Source: Bdellovibrio sp. SKB1291214
GTDB lineage: Bacteria; Bdellovibrionota; Bdellovibrionia; Bdellovibrionales; Bdellovibrionaceae
Length of the DNA stretch: 64,000 bases
Assembly (NCBI RefSeq): GCF_002209355.2
Contig: NZ_CP106855.1
Coordinates: 2,232,001 to 2,296,000 of the forward strand
Direction: 5' to 3'
Every line of letters begins with the position of its first letter. Positions within the stretch are counted from its first letter, which is position 1. Below, in pieces: positions 9,493-18,900 of the stretch. The notes beneath the pieces were generated by a model. It had not been told where the DNA came from, ran no database searches, and worked only from the letters and a program-made list of their open reading frames with translations. Position numbers and translations under genes: made by a program.

Positions 9493-9620
9493 CAGCGACA
9501 AGGGCTGGCCTAGGGTTTTGTAGAGACCTCCGCGGGGCCTGGACGGCCCTCGCCGAAGGCGAAGCGGCAAGGGCAGGAGGCCCGGGTCTCGTAAAAACCC
9601 TAGGCCAGCCCTTGTCGCTG
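9493..9620. repeat. 128-bp extended palindrome between prpD and prpB
   Basis: Two perfectly complementary 27-base arms lie at 9493-9519 and 9594-9620 (both contain CAAGGGCTGGCCTAGGG or its complement). Complementarity resumes inside with GAGACC/GGTCTC, and a GC-rich centre contains a smaller stem, TCGCCGAAGGCGA. It occupies most of the 364-bp gap downstream of prpD and upstream of prpB; no gene is visible in that gap. It could act as a transcription terminator or mRNA-stabilising stem for prpD, or be a palindromic mobile element. No long T-run follows the arms, which weakens the simple terminator reading. Confidence 0.85.
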
Positions 9621-9638
9621 ACGGTCTTCGTCCGAAGA

Positions 9639-11147
9639 CTAGAAGATACCTTTGTTATCGCGTTTATTGTTAACAAGCTTCTCGATAGGAATTTGAACGT
9701 TCAACTGTTGAACCTGCTCAGCAGTCAAGTTTTCCAAATTCTCACAAAGACCGATGAAACGATCGCGTTCTGCTTTAGTGATGATTCCTTCAGTCAAAGT
9801 GTCAAACTTACGGATGTAGTCAGCACGTTTGAATGGACGAGCACCCGCTGGATGCGCATCAGCTACGCCTAGTTCATCAACGATTTTAGAACCATCTTTC
9901 ATCGTGATTTCTACGCGGCCACCGAAACGTTTTTTGTCTGGATCTGTCTCGTGGTACCAAGCTGTCCATTGTTTGTCTTCAACAGTAGAGATTTTGTGCC
10001 ACAAAGCCACAGTGTCAGCACGTTTCGCGCGCTCTGGAGCGTACGAATTAACGTGGTGCCAAGTACCGTCTTGAAGAGCCACTGCGAAGATGTACATGAT
10101 CGAGTGATCAAGAGTTTCGCGAGAAGCGTTTGGATCCATTTTTTGTGGATCGTTCGCACCAGTACCAATCACGTAGTGAGTGTGGTGAGACGTGTGGATC
10201 ACGATATCTTTGATATCGTCGAAGTTTTTGATCATCGGCTTCATTTTGCGAGCCAAGTCGATCAATGCCTGAGATTGGTACTCTGCAGAGTGTTCTTTTG
10301 TGTAAGTCTCAAGGATCGCGCGTTTTTCTTCGCCAACTTCTGGAAGTGGTACTTCGTATTTACCGTTTTTACCATCAAGCATATAAGCGATAACAGAATC
10401 TTCACCTTCATAAATTGGAGACGGAGCGCCTTCGCCACGCATAACACGGTCAACAGCTTCAACAGCTAGTTTACCCGCGTGTGCCGGAGCGTAAGCTTTC
10501 CAAGAAGAGATTTCACCTTTACGAGATTGACGAGTCGTGAAAGACACGTGAACCGCTTGTTGAACTGCTTGGAAAATAGTTTCAGTTGGAAGGTTCAACA
10601 AAGTACCGATACCAGCCGCTTGAGCAGGGCACAAGTGAGCGATATGGTCTTTTTTGTGCATGTGAAGGCAGATTGCTTTTACTAGGTCTACGTGAACCTC
10701 ATAACCTGTCACGATACCTTTCAAAAGCTCCTTACCGTTTTTACCCATTTGTTGAGCAACCGCCAAGATAGCTGGAATGTTGTCACCCGGGTGAGAGTAG
10801 TCAGCTGCCAAGTAAGTGTCATGGAAATCCAATTCACGAACCGCAGTCCCGTTGGCCCATGCAGCCCATTCGCAGTCAAATTTTTGATCGTTCGGCATAC
10901 CGAAAACAGTAGCACCACCATTGCGAGGATGTGCAATAGCCATTGCGCGAGCAGAAGCAACCGGACGACGGTTCGCTGCAGCGATAGCAACAGAAGCATT
11001 GTCGATGATACGGTTGATAACCATATCGACAACGTCAGCTTTGATTGGAGCATTGTCAGAAGCGATCTCTGCAATTTTCCAAGCCAGTTGATCTTTACGA
11101 TCCAATTTTTCTTTCGATGGATAAACACGCACTGTGTGTTTCTTCAT
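9639..11147 (-). CDS. prpD: 2-methylcitrate dehydratase (PrpD family)
   Basis: A 502-residue MmgE/PrpD-family enzyme that dehydrates 2-methylcitrate to 2-methyl-cis-aconitate during propionyl-CoA disposal. Family-typical segments include [19 protein letters not shown] (about 100-118), with the H/D-rich dehydratase signature, and the C-terminal dimerisation part ([10 protein letters not shown]). The start at 11147 has AAAGGA upstream. It is followed by prpB and preceded, 149 bp away, by the DOMON-like gene. No prpC (methylcitrate synthase) is in the window. Several long antisense open frames over this gene are byproducts of its codon usage. Confidence 0.93.
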   Translation of the reverse strand: MKKHTVRVYPSKEKLDRKDQLAWKIAEIASDNAPIKADVVDMVINRIIDNASVAIAAANRRPVASARAMAIAHPRNGGATVFGMPNDQKFDCEWAAWANGTAVRELDFHDTYLAADYSHPGDNIPAILAVAQQMGKNGKELLKGIVTGYEVHVDLVKAICLHMHKKDHIAHLCPAQAAGIGTLLNLPTETIFQAVQQAVHVSFTTRQSRKGEISSWKAYAPAHAGKLAVEAVDRVMRGEGAPSPIYEGEDSVIAYMLDGKNGKYEVPLPEVGEEKRAILETYTKEHSAEYQSQALIDLARKMKPMIKNFDDIKDIVIHTSHHTHYVIGTGANDPQKMDPNASRETLDHSIMYIFAVALQDGTWHHVNSYAPERAKRADTVALWHKISTVEDKQWTAWYHETDPDKKRFGGRVEITMKDGSKIVDELGVADAHPAGARPFKRADYIRKFDTLTEGIITKAERDRFIGLCENLENLTAEQVQQLNVQIPIEKLVNNKRDNKGIF

Positions 11148-11235
11148 GGGAATCCTTTCAAGACTCTTGCTTCGGCTAAGCCTTAAAGACTTAGCGCGTT
11201 ATTTAATGATTAAATGAAAGCAAGCAAGGCTAACG

Positions 11236-11254
11236 TGACCCCTTTGTGGGGTCA
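11236..11254. other. Short hairpin upstream of prpD
   Basis: TGACCCC, a four-base loop and the complementary GGGGTCA form a compact stem in the 149-bp gap between the DOMON-like gene (ending at 11297) and prpD (starting at 11147). No T-run follows on the minus strand, so it is not a canonical terminator. It may be an operator-like dyad or an mRNA element separating the two gene pairs. Confidence 0.4.
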
Positions 11255-11296
11255 AGGAACTGGCGGAGCACCATGGGGTTTTCTGCGATGCACCCT

Positions 11297-11830
11297 CTAG
11301 AGAGCGTAAGTGAAAGCGGCCTTATTATGGAAATCGGCCTGGGGGCCCGGGTGAGTCAGAGCAAAATAAGCTTTCGAACCATCCGAAAACTCGATCACAG
11401 CCGTGATTCCCAATTGTTTGAAATGCTTCAAAGCGGGTGACTGAATCTTGACCCGAAAAAGTGCCTGATCAGATTCTGAAGATCGGTGAATCAATTTAAC
11501 CGAAGCAGTCCCATCTGGTCGCATACCTTGGCGGTAGCCGGTAAAGGCATAAGCATTCCAATCACCATTAGGGGAGCAATTCACTTCTAAATAAGGAGAG
11601 TCAGAATTTTGATCAAAGCTAAAGAAAGCTTCTAAGCACGTGGTTTTCCAAAGCTCGTCGCGGCGAAGGACATCTTCGCCCTCGTGCTGTGGAGGAAAGT
11701 GCAAGTGTCGAGTGGGGCCTACAAGAAAATATTCAAGAATCACTTCATCATCCGAAGAGACGTAAACTTGAGATTCTACTTTAAATAGTTTCGTAAATTC
11801 AGTCTCTGCAAAGGCCTTCAAGTGAAGCAT
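11297..11830 (-). CDS. DOMON-like domain protein
   Basis: A 177-residue protein without a signal peptide. The pattern of a beta-sandwich with RDELWKTTCLEAFF at about 55-70 and YLEVNCSPNGDWNAYAF at about 79-95 resembles cytoplasmic DOMON-like proteins related to carbohydrate/haem-binding folds. Function is unknown in this subfamily. Its start codon overlaps the stop of the acyl-ACP thioesterase gene by one base (TAATG), so the two are translationally coupled. Lipid or envelope metabolism is the only contextual hint. Confidence 0.55.
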   Translation of the reverse strand: MLHLKAFAETEFTKLFKVESQVYVSSDDEVILEYFLVGPTRHLHFPPQHEGEDVLRRDELWKTTCLEAFFSFDQNSDSPYLEVNCSPNGDWNAYAFTGYRQGMRPDGTASVKLIHRSSESDQALFRVKIQSPALKHFKQLGITAVIEFSDGSKAYFALTHPGPQADFHNKAAFTYAL

Positions 11831-12588
11831 TAACGTTTCTCCCAGTCCATTCGAGCGGTGAATAGATTCTTTCCGTCGGAAGTGCGAACCCCGCGATACA
11901 CGGTCGACCCTTTGGTTTCGTCTTGGGTGGAATCAGTGACACTGCCTTGGATCTCCACAGTATCACCCAGTAAAGTCTCTGCCAAAAAATTTACGGAGTA
12001 GGAGTTTAGTTTCAAGACCTTATGAAGTTCAAAGGGTACTGAATCCAAAATCCATTGGGCATATTTGGCGTTATTCACGTGGAGGTTGATGTCTAAGTCA
12101 GAATTTCTGACGGCGAACTGGGTTAATTTCTGATACTCCCCACGGACCGGTATTTTTTCTGCATCGACGGTCAGAGGGTCCTCGCTGATCAAAACATCCC
12201 AGGGCCGCAGATCTTGTACCGGTAAAATCTTGCCCGAACCCTGTTCCAAGGCGAGAAAACTTGTCGTGCAATGGCCAATAACCTCATCTTTGAGATTAAA
12301 AATTTTAAATCCCCGCAAAACGAATGCCCCTTCAGGCGGGCGGAGCCATGTTCTGATTCGAATCGTTTCACCATAGGCCGGCCATGAATTCATTAACGTA
12401 TGCTGGCGAGTCATGACCCAATACAAGTTATCTTGGGCCATTTGCGTGGCACCAAAGCCAATTCTTTCAGCATGCTGCCAAGCGGTTTCCTGGATAAGAT
12501 TAAGCAGCCCATAAAGCCCTAACTCGCCTCGGGCCGTCACGGATTGGCTAGAAATCTTGAATACTTCATCCCAGGTTTTTGAATACAT
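11830..12588 (-). CDS. Acyl-ACP thioesterase (FatA/FatB-like)
   Basis: A 252-residue double-hotdog enzyme predicted to release fatty acids from acyl carrier protein. The N-terminal hotdog has IQETAWQHAERIGFG and YWVMTRQHTLMNSWPAYGE; the C-terminal hotdog opens with the family motif NSDLDINLHVNNAKYAQWILD (about 175-195), which carries the conserved Asn/His region. The start at 12588 is preferred over the in-frame ATG at 12606 because the upstream ATG is part of the GGAGGAG Shine-Dalgarno. First gene of a coupled pair with the DOMON-like protein; it diverges from the XRE regulator. Confidence 0.82.
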   Translation of the reverse strand: MYSKTWDEVFKISSQSVTARGELGLYGLLNLIQETAWQHAERIGFGATQMAQDNLYWVMTRQHTLMNSWPAYGETIRIRTWLRPPEGAFVLRGFKIFNLKDEVIGHCTTSFLALEQGSGKILPVQDLRPWDVLISEDPLTVDAEKIPVRGEYQKLTQFAVRNSDLDINLHVNNAKYAQWILDSVPFELHKVLKLNSYSVNFLAETLLGDTVEIQGSVTDSTQDETKGSTVYRGVRTSDGKNLFTARMDWEKR

Positions 12589-12723
12589 AATCGAGAGCTC
12601 CTCCATTTTTGGTGGAATTTTTTTGTAGTTTTACACATCTCATGTGAAAAAACAGGAAGGAATTTATCACAAATGATGTATACTGTTTCTAGTTGATGGC
12701 GTGAAAACTTTCATTAAATCAAT

Positions 12724-12752
12724 TTGTCACATTCTGATAAGTTGTTTATGCT
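12724..12752 (+). promoter_or_regulatory. Candidate sigma-70-type promoter for the XRE gene
   Basis: A -35-like TTGTCA at 12724-12729 and a -10-like TATGCT at 12747-12752 are separated by 17 bases, about 20 bases before the ATG of the XRE gene. The spacing is ideal but the -10 matches only four of six consensus positions. Inferred from sequence alone. Confidence 0.4.
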
Positions 12753-12773
12753 TTATTTTCTGCAGGCGGGAAT

Positions 12774-13052
12774 ATGAGACAAAAAAACATGTTGGCGGAC
12801 TTTTTAAAAACAAAACGCGTTGCTGCGGGTCTATCCCAAAGGGACGTATCGGATAAATTGGGCTATTCAACTCCTCAGTTTATCTCTAACTGGGAGCGTG
12901 GTGTATCTCACCCACCGATCAACGCTTTGAAAAAATTGGGCGAACTTTATAAAGTATCCGCTGAAGATCTATTCGAAGTGACTTTGAATGCGACAATCCA
13001 AGAAGTAACTCAGGATTTGCGTCGTAAATTTGCTAGCTCAAAAGCTCGCTAA
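12774..13052 (+). CDS. XRE/Cro-type HTH transcriptional regulator
   Basis: A 92-residue protein made almost entirely of a Cro/C1-type helix-turn-helix. FLKTKRVAAGLSQRDVSDKL (about 8-27) and STPQFISNWERGVSHPPINA (about 31-50) form the recognition region, followed by a short basic tail ending FASSKAR. There is no sensing domain. GGCGGG sits just upstream of the ATG. It is a stand-alone gene with its own terminator, divergent from the thioesterase operon, which it might regulate; nothing else in the sequence identifies its targets. Confidence 0.85.
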   Translation: MRQKNMLADFLKTKRVAAGLSQRDVSDKLGYSTPQFISNWERGVSHPPINALKKLGELYKVSAEDLFEVTLNATIQEVTQDLRRKFASSKAR

Positions 13053-13073
13053 TTTCCAAAACAAAGCATAGAT

Positions 13074-13104
13074 AAAAAAAAGCCCGGTTTCGCCGGGCTT
13101 TTTC
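13074..13104. terminator. Bidirectional intrinsic terminator
   Basis: AGCCCGG, loop TTTCG and CCGGGCT are flanked by an A-run on the left and a T-run on the right. It terminates the XRE gene and, on the other strand, the BamA/TamA-like gene that ends at 13123. Confidence 0.9.
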
Positions 13105-13122
13105 TATTTGTACAGTCTTGAT

Positions 13123-15939
13123 TTAGAATGTACCGATCGAGATGTGCAGGCGCCATGGTGATTCGCCCGGTTGCATGTTCAGTTTCCAAGCAATATCCAC
13201 GCTTAATGGGCCGACGGGCGTATTGTATCTGATACCTCCGCCAGTTGCCGCGCGATAGGGTTCGTTAATTTCAAGTCCTTGAATTTGCACGATACCACCG
13301 TCGTAAAACAGGGCTCCACCCAAAGAACCATAGACGGGGAAGCGAAGTTCCGACTTTATCAAACCCATTGTTGAGTCTGTCGTTAGATAATATTTTTTAT
13401 TTCCGCCAGCAATTCCCAGGTCATTGTTGTTTGGGAAATACTCGGAACCAGCTTCGTACCCACGAACCGTAGAAATACCACCCAGACTGAAACCTTTTTT
13501 ATCCCAAGGCACACCATTTTGACGGTCTGGAGTATCAGACAATGTACTTAAATTTTTAATGTAACCACCGCGAAAGTTATTCGCCCAAACCACCGGCTGC
13601 TTTTGAGCTGTGCCCAGTTTGCTATAGAAAGTGATGCCAGCAACAGCACGCCAATAATTAATGGTCTCTGTTCCTGCCAGAGGATTAGGCCACATATTCG
13701 GATCGGCATATTCCGCATTGATACGAGTGAATGTGCCTGCCGTGGGATTGAATGGATTGTCACGGAAGTCGAAGTCGATGTTTGGACCCGTCGTAACGAT
13801 ATCTTGTTGCGTGGGAGCATAGGGATACGTGTTATCCAAACCGGAGTCGCGAACTTGTGCCAGTGAATAGATATCCCAAGTGGCCAGGATTTTTTGGGTC
13901 AGATCTTTTTCAATCGTCCAAGTGTATTGGTTCAAATCAGTGACCTGTTTGATGTTAAAATCAGTGATCTGACTGGATAAAGTCACGTTCACGCGACCAC
14001 GAATATGGGACCCAAACAAATAGGGTTCAAGGTAACCGGCCACAACTTTGTGCTCAAGATACTTCACGTCAGCGATATTATAGTTACCTTCTAAACGCAG
14101 TGAAATCCCGCGACCCGTACCGAATAAGTTACGATAAGCCACGCCCGTGTATCCACGAAGTGTCAACTTACGCTCGTTCGTGGCACCGGCACCGATGTTA
14201 AATGTGCCGGGTTCGCGCTCTGTCACTCGAACAATGACCGTGCGTTCCGCTGTCGGAGTTTTCGCCTCAAGCGTGCTGATCTCGACGGTGTTAAAAAAGC
14301 CCGTTCGTTGAAGGTGTGAGATCGAATCATCCAAGCGTTGCGGCGTGATCAATTCGCCTTTTTTAATTTCTAACTCTTGGAATAAAACGTAATCACGAGT
14401 GAAAGAATTGCCTTCTAAAACAATGCTTGCGGCACGAACCTGAGGACCTTCAAAGATCTTAAAGTTCAACAAAGCTTTAGTGTTCGTTTCATCGTAAGTA
14501 ACAAGGTCTTCTTTTTCATTCAGCAACATCATTTCGATGTAGCCATTGCTATGATAAAAATCCTTGATGTTTTTAACAGCTTCTTCAATTTGACTGAGTT
14601 TTAAGGGCCCGGGTACCAAACCAGTTACCTTTAATAGCTCTTCATTTTTGTAGGCTTGGTTTCCTAAGAAAGAAACCGATTGGATGATCGTCAACGGGCC
14701 TTCATCCAAATTCACATACAGATTAACTTGGTCTTTTTCTTTATTATAAGTCAGACGGGTGGACACAATCTTGGCTTGTAAGAAACCTTCGTTTTGCAAC
14801 GCCAAGATCAGATTTTTAACCCCTGTCTCAAAATCATCTTTGTTGTAATAGCCCTTGGAAATCGTGGCCGAGCTAAAGTCTTTGATAATATTTGCGTAGT
14901 GCTGCGGTTTGCGACTGATTTTACCAGTGATATTGATCGCTTGAATCTTTACTCGCGGACCTTCATCAATCGAAAAAGCTATATGGCGTAGGTACGGATT
15001 GCCTTTTTCGTCCTCGGTGCTTGTGACTTCCGCGCGTGCATAACCGTCAGCCAAATAATAATTGCGCAGTTTTGCCGATAACTCAGTCCCAATATTTGGA
15101 TTGGCAGAGTAGTAGTTATCAAGATCGAGGGCTTTTTTTAGTTTGCTGCCGCTAAAAATCTTAGCGCCACCAAATGAAAACTCGTAAGCCTCGGGGCGAT
15201 CCACCCGATAAGTCAGGGTCGCTTGAGATTCGTCGCTGCTGTATGTGATCGTGGGTCCGACAAAGTCTGCGCGAACGTAACGCTCTTTATTTAAGTAAGT
15301 ACGGGCGGCCTTATTTAAATCCGCAAGAGTTTTTTCTGTTAGCGGATCATCGACTTTGGAATCCAACTCGTTCACCAGGTTTTTGTTCAATTTGCCGTTG
15401 GGACTTTGAATGATCAAATTGTGAATCAAGGTGCGCTTGTTTTCAGTCACTTTTAAAACGATGTCGACGGTATCGTCCTTGCCCGGGGGCATTTCGATAT
15501 CAACTATCGTATTCATAAAGCCTTGCTCTTTATAAGCAAGTCTTAGCTTTTCGCCCTGTTCCGCCAGACTTTGCTGGTCGTACACATCGCCCGATTTAAC
15601 TCCAAAGATATTCGCCGTTTCAGAGTTCGAATAAAAATCATTCCCGATAAAGGTAACCGTGCCGATGCGTTTTGCATGGATGTATTCAAGCTTATATGCG
15701 CCTAGCGATGTTTCGTTGACCATCACACGATCAAACTGGGGCTTTAATTGCAAGTAGCGCAGAATTTCATCCACCACATCCAAGGGGACAAAATCCTTAT
15801 TCACCTGGGGATAGCGGCGTAAAATATCGGTTTGAACTTCCGCAGGTAAAGCAGAAATATCCAGTCCCTTCTTGGCCAGAGCCGGGGAGGATTGGATAAA
15901 AAGTAAAAATGCAAAAGCAGTGACTAAGATGCGAATCAT
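13123..15939 (-). CDS. BamA/TamA-family outer-membrane barrel with expanded POTRA arm
   Basis: A 938-residue Omp85-superfamily protein with a signal peptide (about 1-22, ending SPALA). A series of POTRA-like repeats follows, recognisable by recurring starts (IGTVTFIGNDFY, IHNLIIQSPNG, YEFSFGGAKIF, IQAINITGKIS, IQSVSFLGNQAY, AASIVLEGNSF) and ends in DEG/FEG/VTERE. I count about six or seven, more than BamA (five) or TamA (three). The C-terminal 16-strand barrel (about 570-938) contains the loop-6-like SLGGISTVRGYEAGSEYFP, ends in a terminal Phe and inserts or exports envelope proteins. It overlaps tamB by four bases, supporting a TAM-like pairing; a BamA with TamB partner is the alternative. 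Confidence 0.85.
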   Translation of the reverse strand: MIRILVTAFAFLLFIQSSPALAKKGLDISALPAEVQTDILRRYPQVNKDFVPLDVVDEILRYLQLKPQFDRVMVNETSLGAYKLEYIHAKRIGTVTFIGNDFYSNSETANIFGVKSGDVYDQQSLAEQGEKLRLAYKEQGFMNTIVDIEMPPGKDDTVDIVLKVTENKRTLIHNLIIQSPNGKLNKNLVNELDSKVDDPLTEKTLADLNKAARTYLNKERYVRADFVGPTITYSSDESQATLTYRVDRPEAYEFSFGGAKIFSGSKLKKALDLDNYYSANPNIGTELSAKLRNYYLADGYARAEVTSTEDEKGNPYLRHIAFSIDEGPRVKIQAINITGKISRKPQHYANIIKDFSSATISKGYYNKDDFETGVKNLILALQNEGFLQAKIVSTRLTYNKEKDQVNLYVNLDEGPLTIIQSVSFLGNQAYKNEELLKVTGLVPGPLKLSQIEEAVKNIKDFYHSNGYIEMMLLNEKEDLVTYDETNTKALLNFKIFEGPQVRAASIVLEGNSFTRDYVLFQELEIKKGELITPQRLDDSISHLQRTGFFNTVEISTLEAKTPTAERTVIVRVTEREPGTFNIGAGATNERKLTLRGYTGVAYRNLFGTGRGISLRLEGNYNIADVKYLEHKVVAGYLEPYLFGSHIRGRVNVTLSSQITDFNIKQVTDLNQYTWTIEKDLTQKILATWDIYSLAQVRDSGLDNTYPYAPTQQDIVTTGPNIDFDFRDNPFNPTAGTFTRINAEYADPNMWPNPLAGTETINYWRAVAGITFYSKLGTAQKQPVVWANNFRGGYIKNLSTLSDTPDRQNGVPWDKKGFSLGGISTVRGYEAGSEYFPNNNDLGIAGGNKKYYLTTDSTMGLIKSELRFPVYGSLGGALFYDGGIVQIQGLEINEPYRAATGGGIRYNTPVGPLSVDIAWKLNMQPGESPWRLHISIGTF

Positions 15940-18900
15940 TTGAAGTCCCGCTTAAATTCTAGATCAAGACCAAAAATACTTTCTGTCTCAGACGGAGTAT
16001 TTTGAAGGGTGTTGTTGTCGTACATGTTTTTATTTTCAAATGAACCGACTGCTGTCCAGTTTGGATTCAATAGGTATTCAAGCTTCACATCGTAACCCGA
16101 AACGTCACCCACTTGGCGGCTTCCGGAAACTTTCATTTTTTCCGTCAAACGACGCGTCAAGGTGATCTTAGGAACACTGATATTGCGAGTGGAATCATAC
16201 TGAGATGTCACCGACAGATTCAAACCCAAAGTGCTTTCTAAGGGTTTATTGATTTCGTTAGCAAGGATACCACCAGCCACTTCAAGGCCTGCTTGATCGG
16301 CAAGGGCTTTTGATTGACCGGAAGTCGCCATACTTTGAGAGGTCACACCCAAGGCAATCAATGAAACGATGTCTTGTTCTGAGAGCGGGGGAACGCTGGT
16401 CAGTTTGATCGTGGGGTTTTTTGCGGAACCTTGAGCAAATAAGGAAACATCGTATTCATTGATACGAGAAGTCGCCGTTACATAAAGATTCGGATTGATC
16501 TGTGTTGGATCGATAAAATCCACATTCGCAGTTTGAATATCGAATTGACGATCCTTGAAGACTAGCTTCGAACGTTTTTCCGTCGTGATTTTACCTAAAA
16601 GAACCGGATTGGTCGGAGGCCCCTTGACCGCAATATGCCCACTCACGAAACCATCAAAGAGGGAGTTTTTAACTTGCAACGGTTTTTCCAAGTTCACGGC
16701 GATATCAAGCAGGACCGGTTCGAACTGTGACTCGCGCAAAACTTTAGGTAAATAAGCACTTTGTTGAATATTGGCGGCACCACCACTGCCACCTTCGATA
16801 AATTCTTTTTCAAAGATCCCGCCGCTAACTCGGTATGTTCCGGAAAGAACGAAGGGGAACCATTTGCCCGAGAATAAAAGGTCCGCTTCACCAGTTGTGT
16901 GCACGCGATCAGGGACATTCATGGAAACATTTTCCAAATGAGCACGCACCGATGTGGGAAGATCGCGAACCCCATTGATGATCACGCTGCCATCACCAGT
17001 CACTGTTCCGCCTGCCAACTGGCCGCGGATTTCGTTCACGATAATACGTGTTTGCGAAAACGAAACACTGGCATTAAGGCGCTCAAGAGGGTGTGGGAAG
17101 CCCTTAAGTTTTACAAAGGCATTGCTAAGGTTGGCAGTCCCTAAAATTTCGGGCTTTGAGATTCTTCCTGAAACATTCGCGGATAATCTAAGCGGGCCCC
17201 CTAAATCATCTAAGAAGGGGGTGAAGATTTGCAACAGACGCAAATCTGTTTTCGCATCAATGTTCATATTCAGGCGATCCGCCGTAAAGTTGGCACCTTT
17301 AACCTGAATCGTATTGTGAGGGCCACGCAATAGAAAGTTTTTGAATGTTGCTGTTCCATTGTCGGCAGTAATTTCAATGGGGCCTGTGTTGGAGATGCTG
17401 GAGCTGCCGCGCTTTAGGTAAAAGTTTTGAATCGAAATTTTGCCGGTGGATTTTAAAATATCACCAGAATCGGAACGCAAATCGATGTTTGAAGTCAGCG
17501 AAGACTCGTATTCATTGGCTAGGTTCGCGCCACCCACCAAAGCCAGCAAGGAAGAAAATGACCACTGATTCGTGTTCATTTGTATTCTTAATGGAGACTG
17601 ATTTTCAAAAGGCAGTTGGAAATCACCCTGAACTTTATCACCGAAAAGACTGACCTGTCCCCCAAAACTTTTTTGATCGACATGCAGTTGGAAGGCAGAG
17701 TTCTCTAACTCTTGATCCTCGAGGACTGTTTCCGTCAATGCACCTTTCACATTGACGCGGGCATCTTTGAACGAATTCTTAATTTCCGCAGAAGCATTTA
17801 ATGCGCCATAAACGCTTGTGGTGAATTTGCTGATGAGGTTGGATTCTTCAAGGCGCCAATTCTTAGCATCGACGATTAAATTTAAAATTTTATCAGAGCT
17901 AATGCCACCTGTAACATTGGCGACAGAGTTATTTTTCAAAAGCTGAATTTTGCGGGCCTTGATGTTGCCGTCGGTGGCGTCCACATTGAAGTGAAGCTGA
18001 TCAAATGTCTCTTCGCTGGCAGAAACATTTTTAAAGGCAGAATCCAGCTTGTAATTCATTTTCCAGAAGTTCAAGGGTCCATCGACGGAGGCTTTGGCAG
18101 CCCCGGTACCTTGGATCGGGAAAGGGAATCTGTAAATACCATCTAACACCGTTGCGATATCCGCAAGCTCCGCCGTCGGAGCACTGAAGGCGCCAGACAG
18201 ATGATTGTGAGTCAGGTCGATATCTAAATCCCCAATGTACTGTGTTCTGTTCTGGGCACCGGCGATTTTCGAGAAAATCAAATGGCCTTTCACAAGTTTG
18301 ACATTGGCGATGGCATTTCCAAGATTGAAGTCTTCAAAAATAAAATCACGAACGTTGAGACTTAAATCCATCGTCGCTGCATGAGAATCACCTTGAGTGG
18401 ACCCCTCAATCGAGGCGTTACCGATCATTTTTAATCCCGCCAAGTTTTTGATGTCTTTGACGTCAAGCTTGCGGGTTTTATAATTAATCTTAAAGCCTTT
18501 TTGGAAATCAATAACGCCATCACTTGTACCAACACTGCTGCCAATCGCAAGATTCGTGTCGTAGGTCACCGCAGACATGGTGACTTGAGTTTTACCTGTC
18601 ACTTTAAAGTCTTTAAGACTAACGATCTCTTTACCTTTAGAATTGTTTTCTGATTTAACCCACAGGTCTTTCCCAGTCAGTTCGCCGTCTTCACATGTGA
18701 GTTGAAAGGATGGAAGTATTTGGCCCGTACAAGGCAGAATACCTTGCGCTTCAAAACCTACGGGGATGCTTCCTAAGTTCAAAGACGCAAAGAGCTTTTG
18801 TGCGTCTAAGCTTTCAACTTTGACCGTGGATTTGAAGGCGTAGTTTTCATCAAGCAGCAATTGGGATTTATTAAGAACTGCTTTACCTGCAGGGTGGGTC

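Noticed and set aside
9951-11186. Long open frames on the plus strand across prpD (about 160-172 codons)
   Set aside because: They are antisense to a complete prpD with a good ribosome site, have no family resemblance and are rich in rare-looking Ser/Val/Phe composition, so they are shadows of codon usage.
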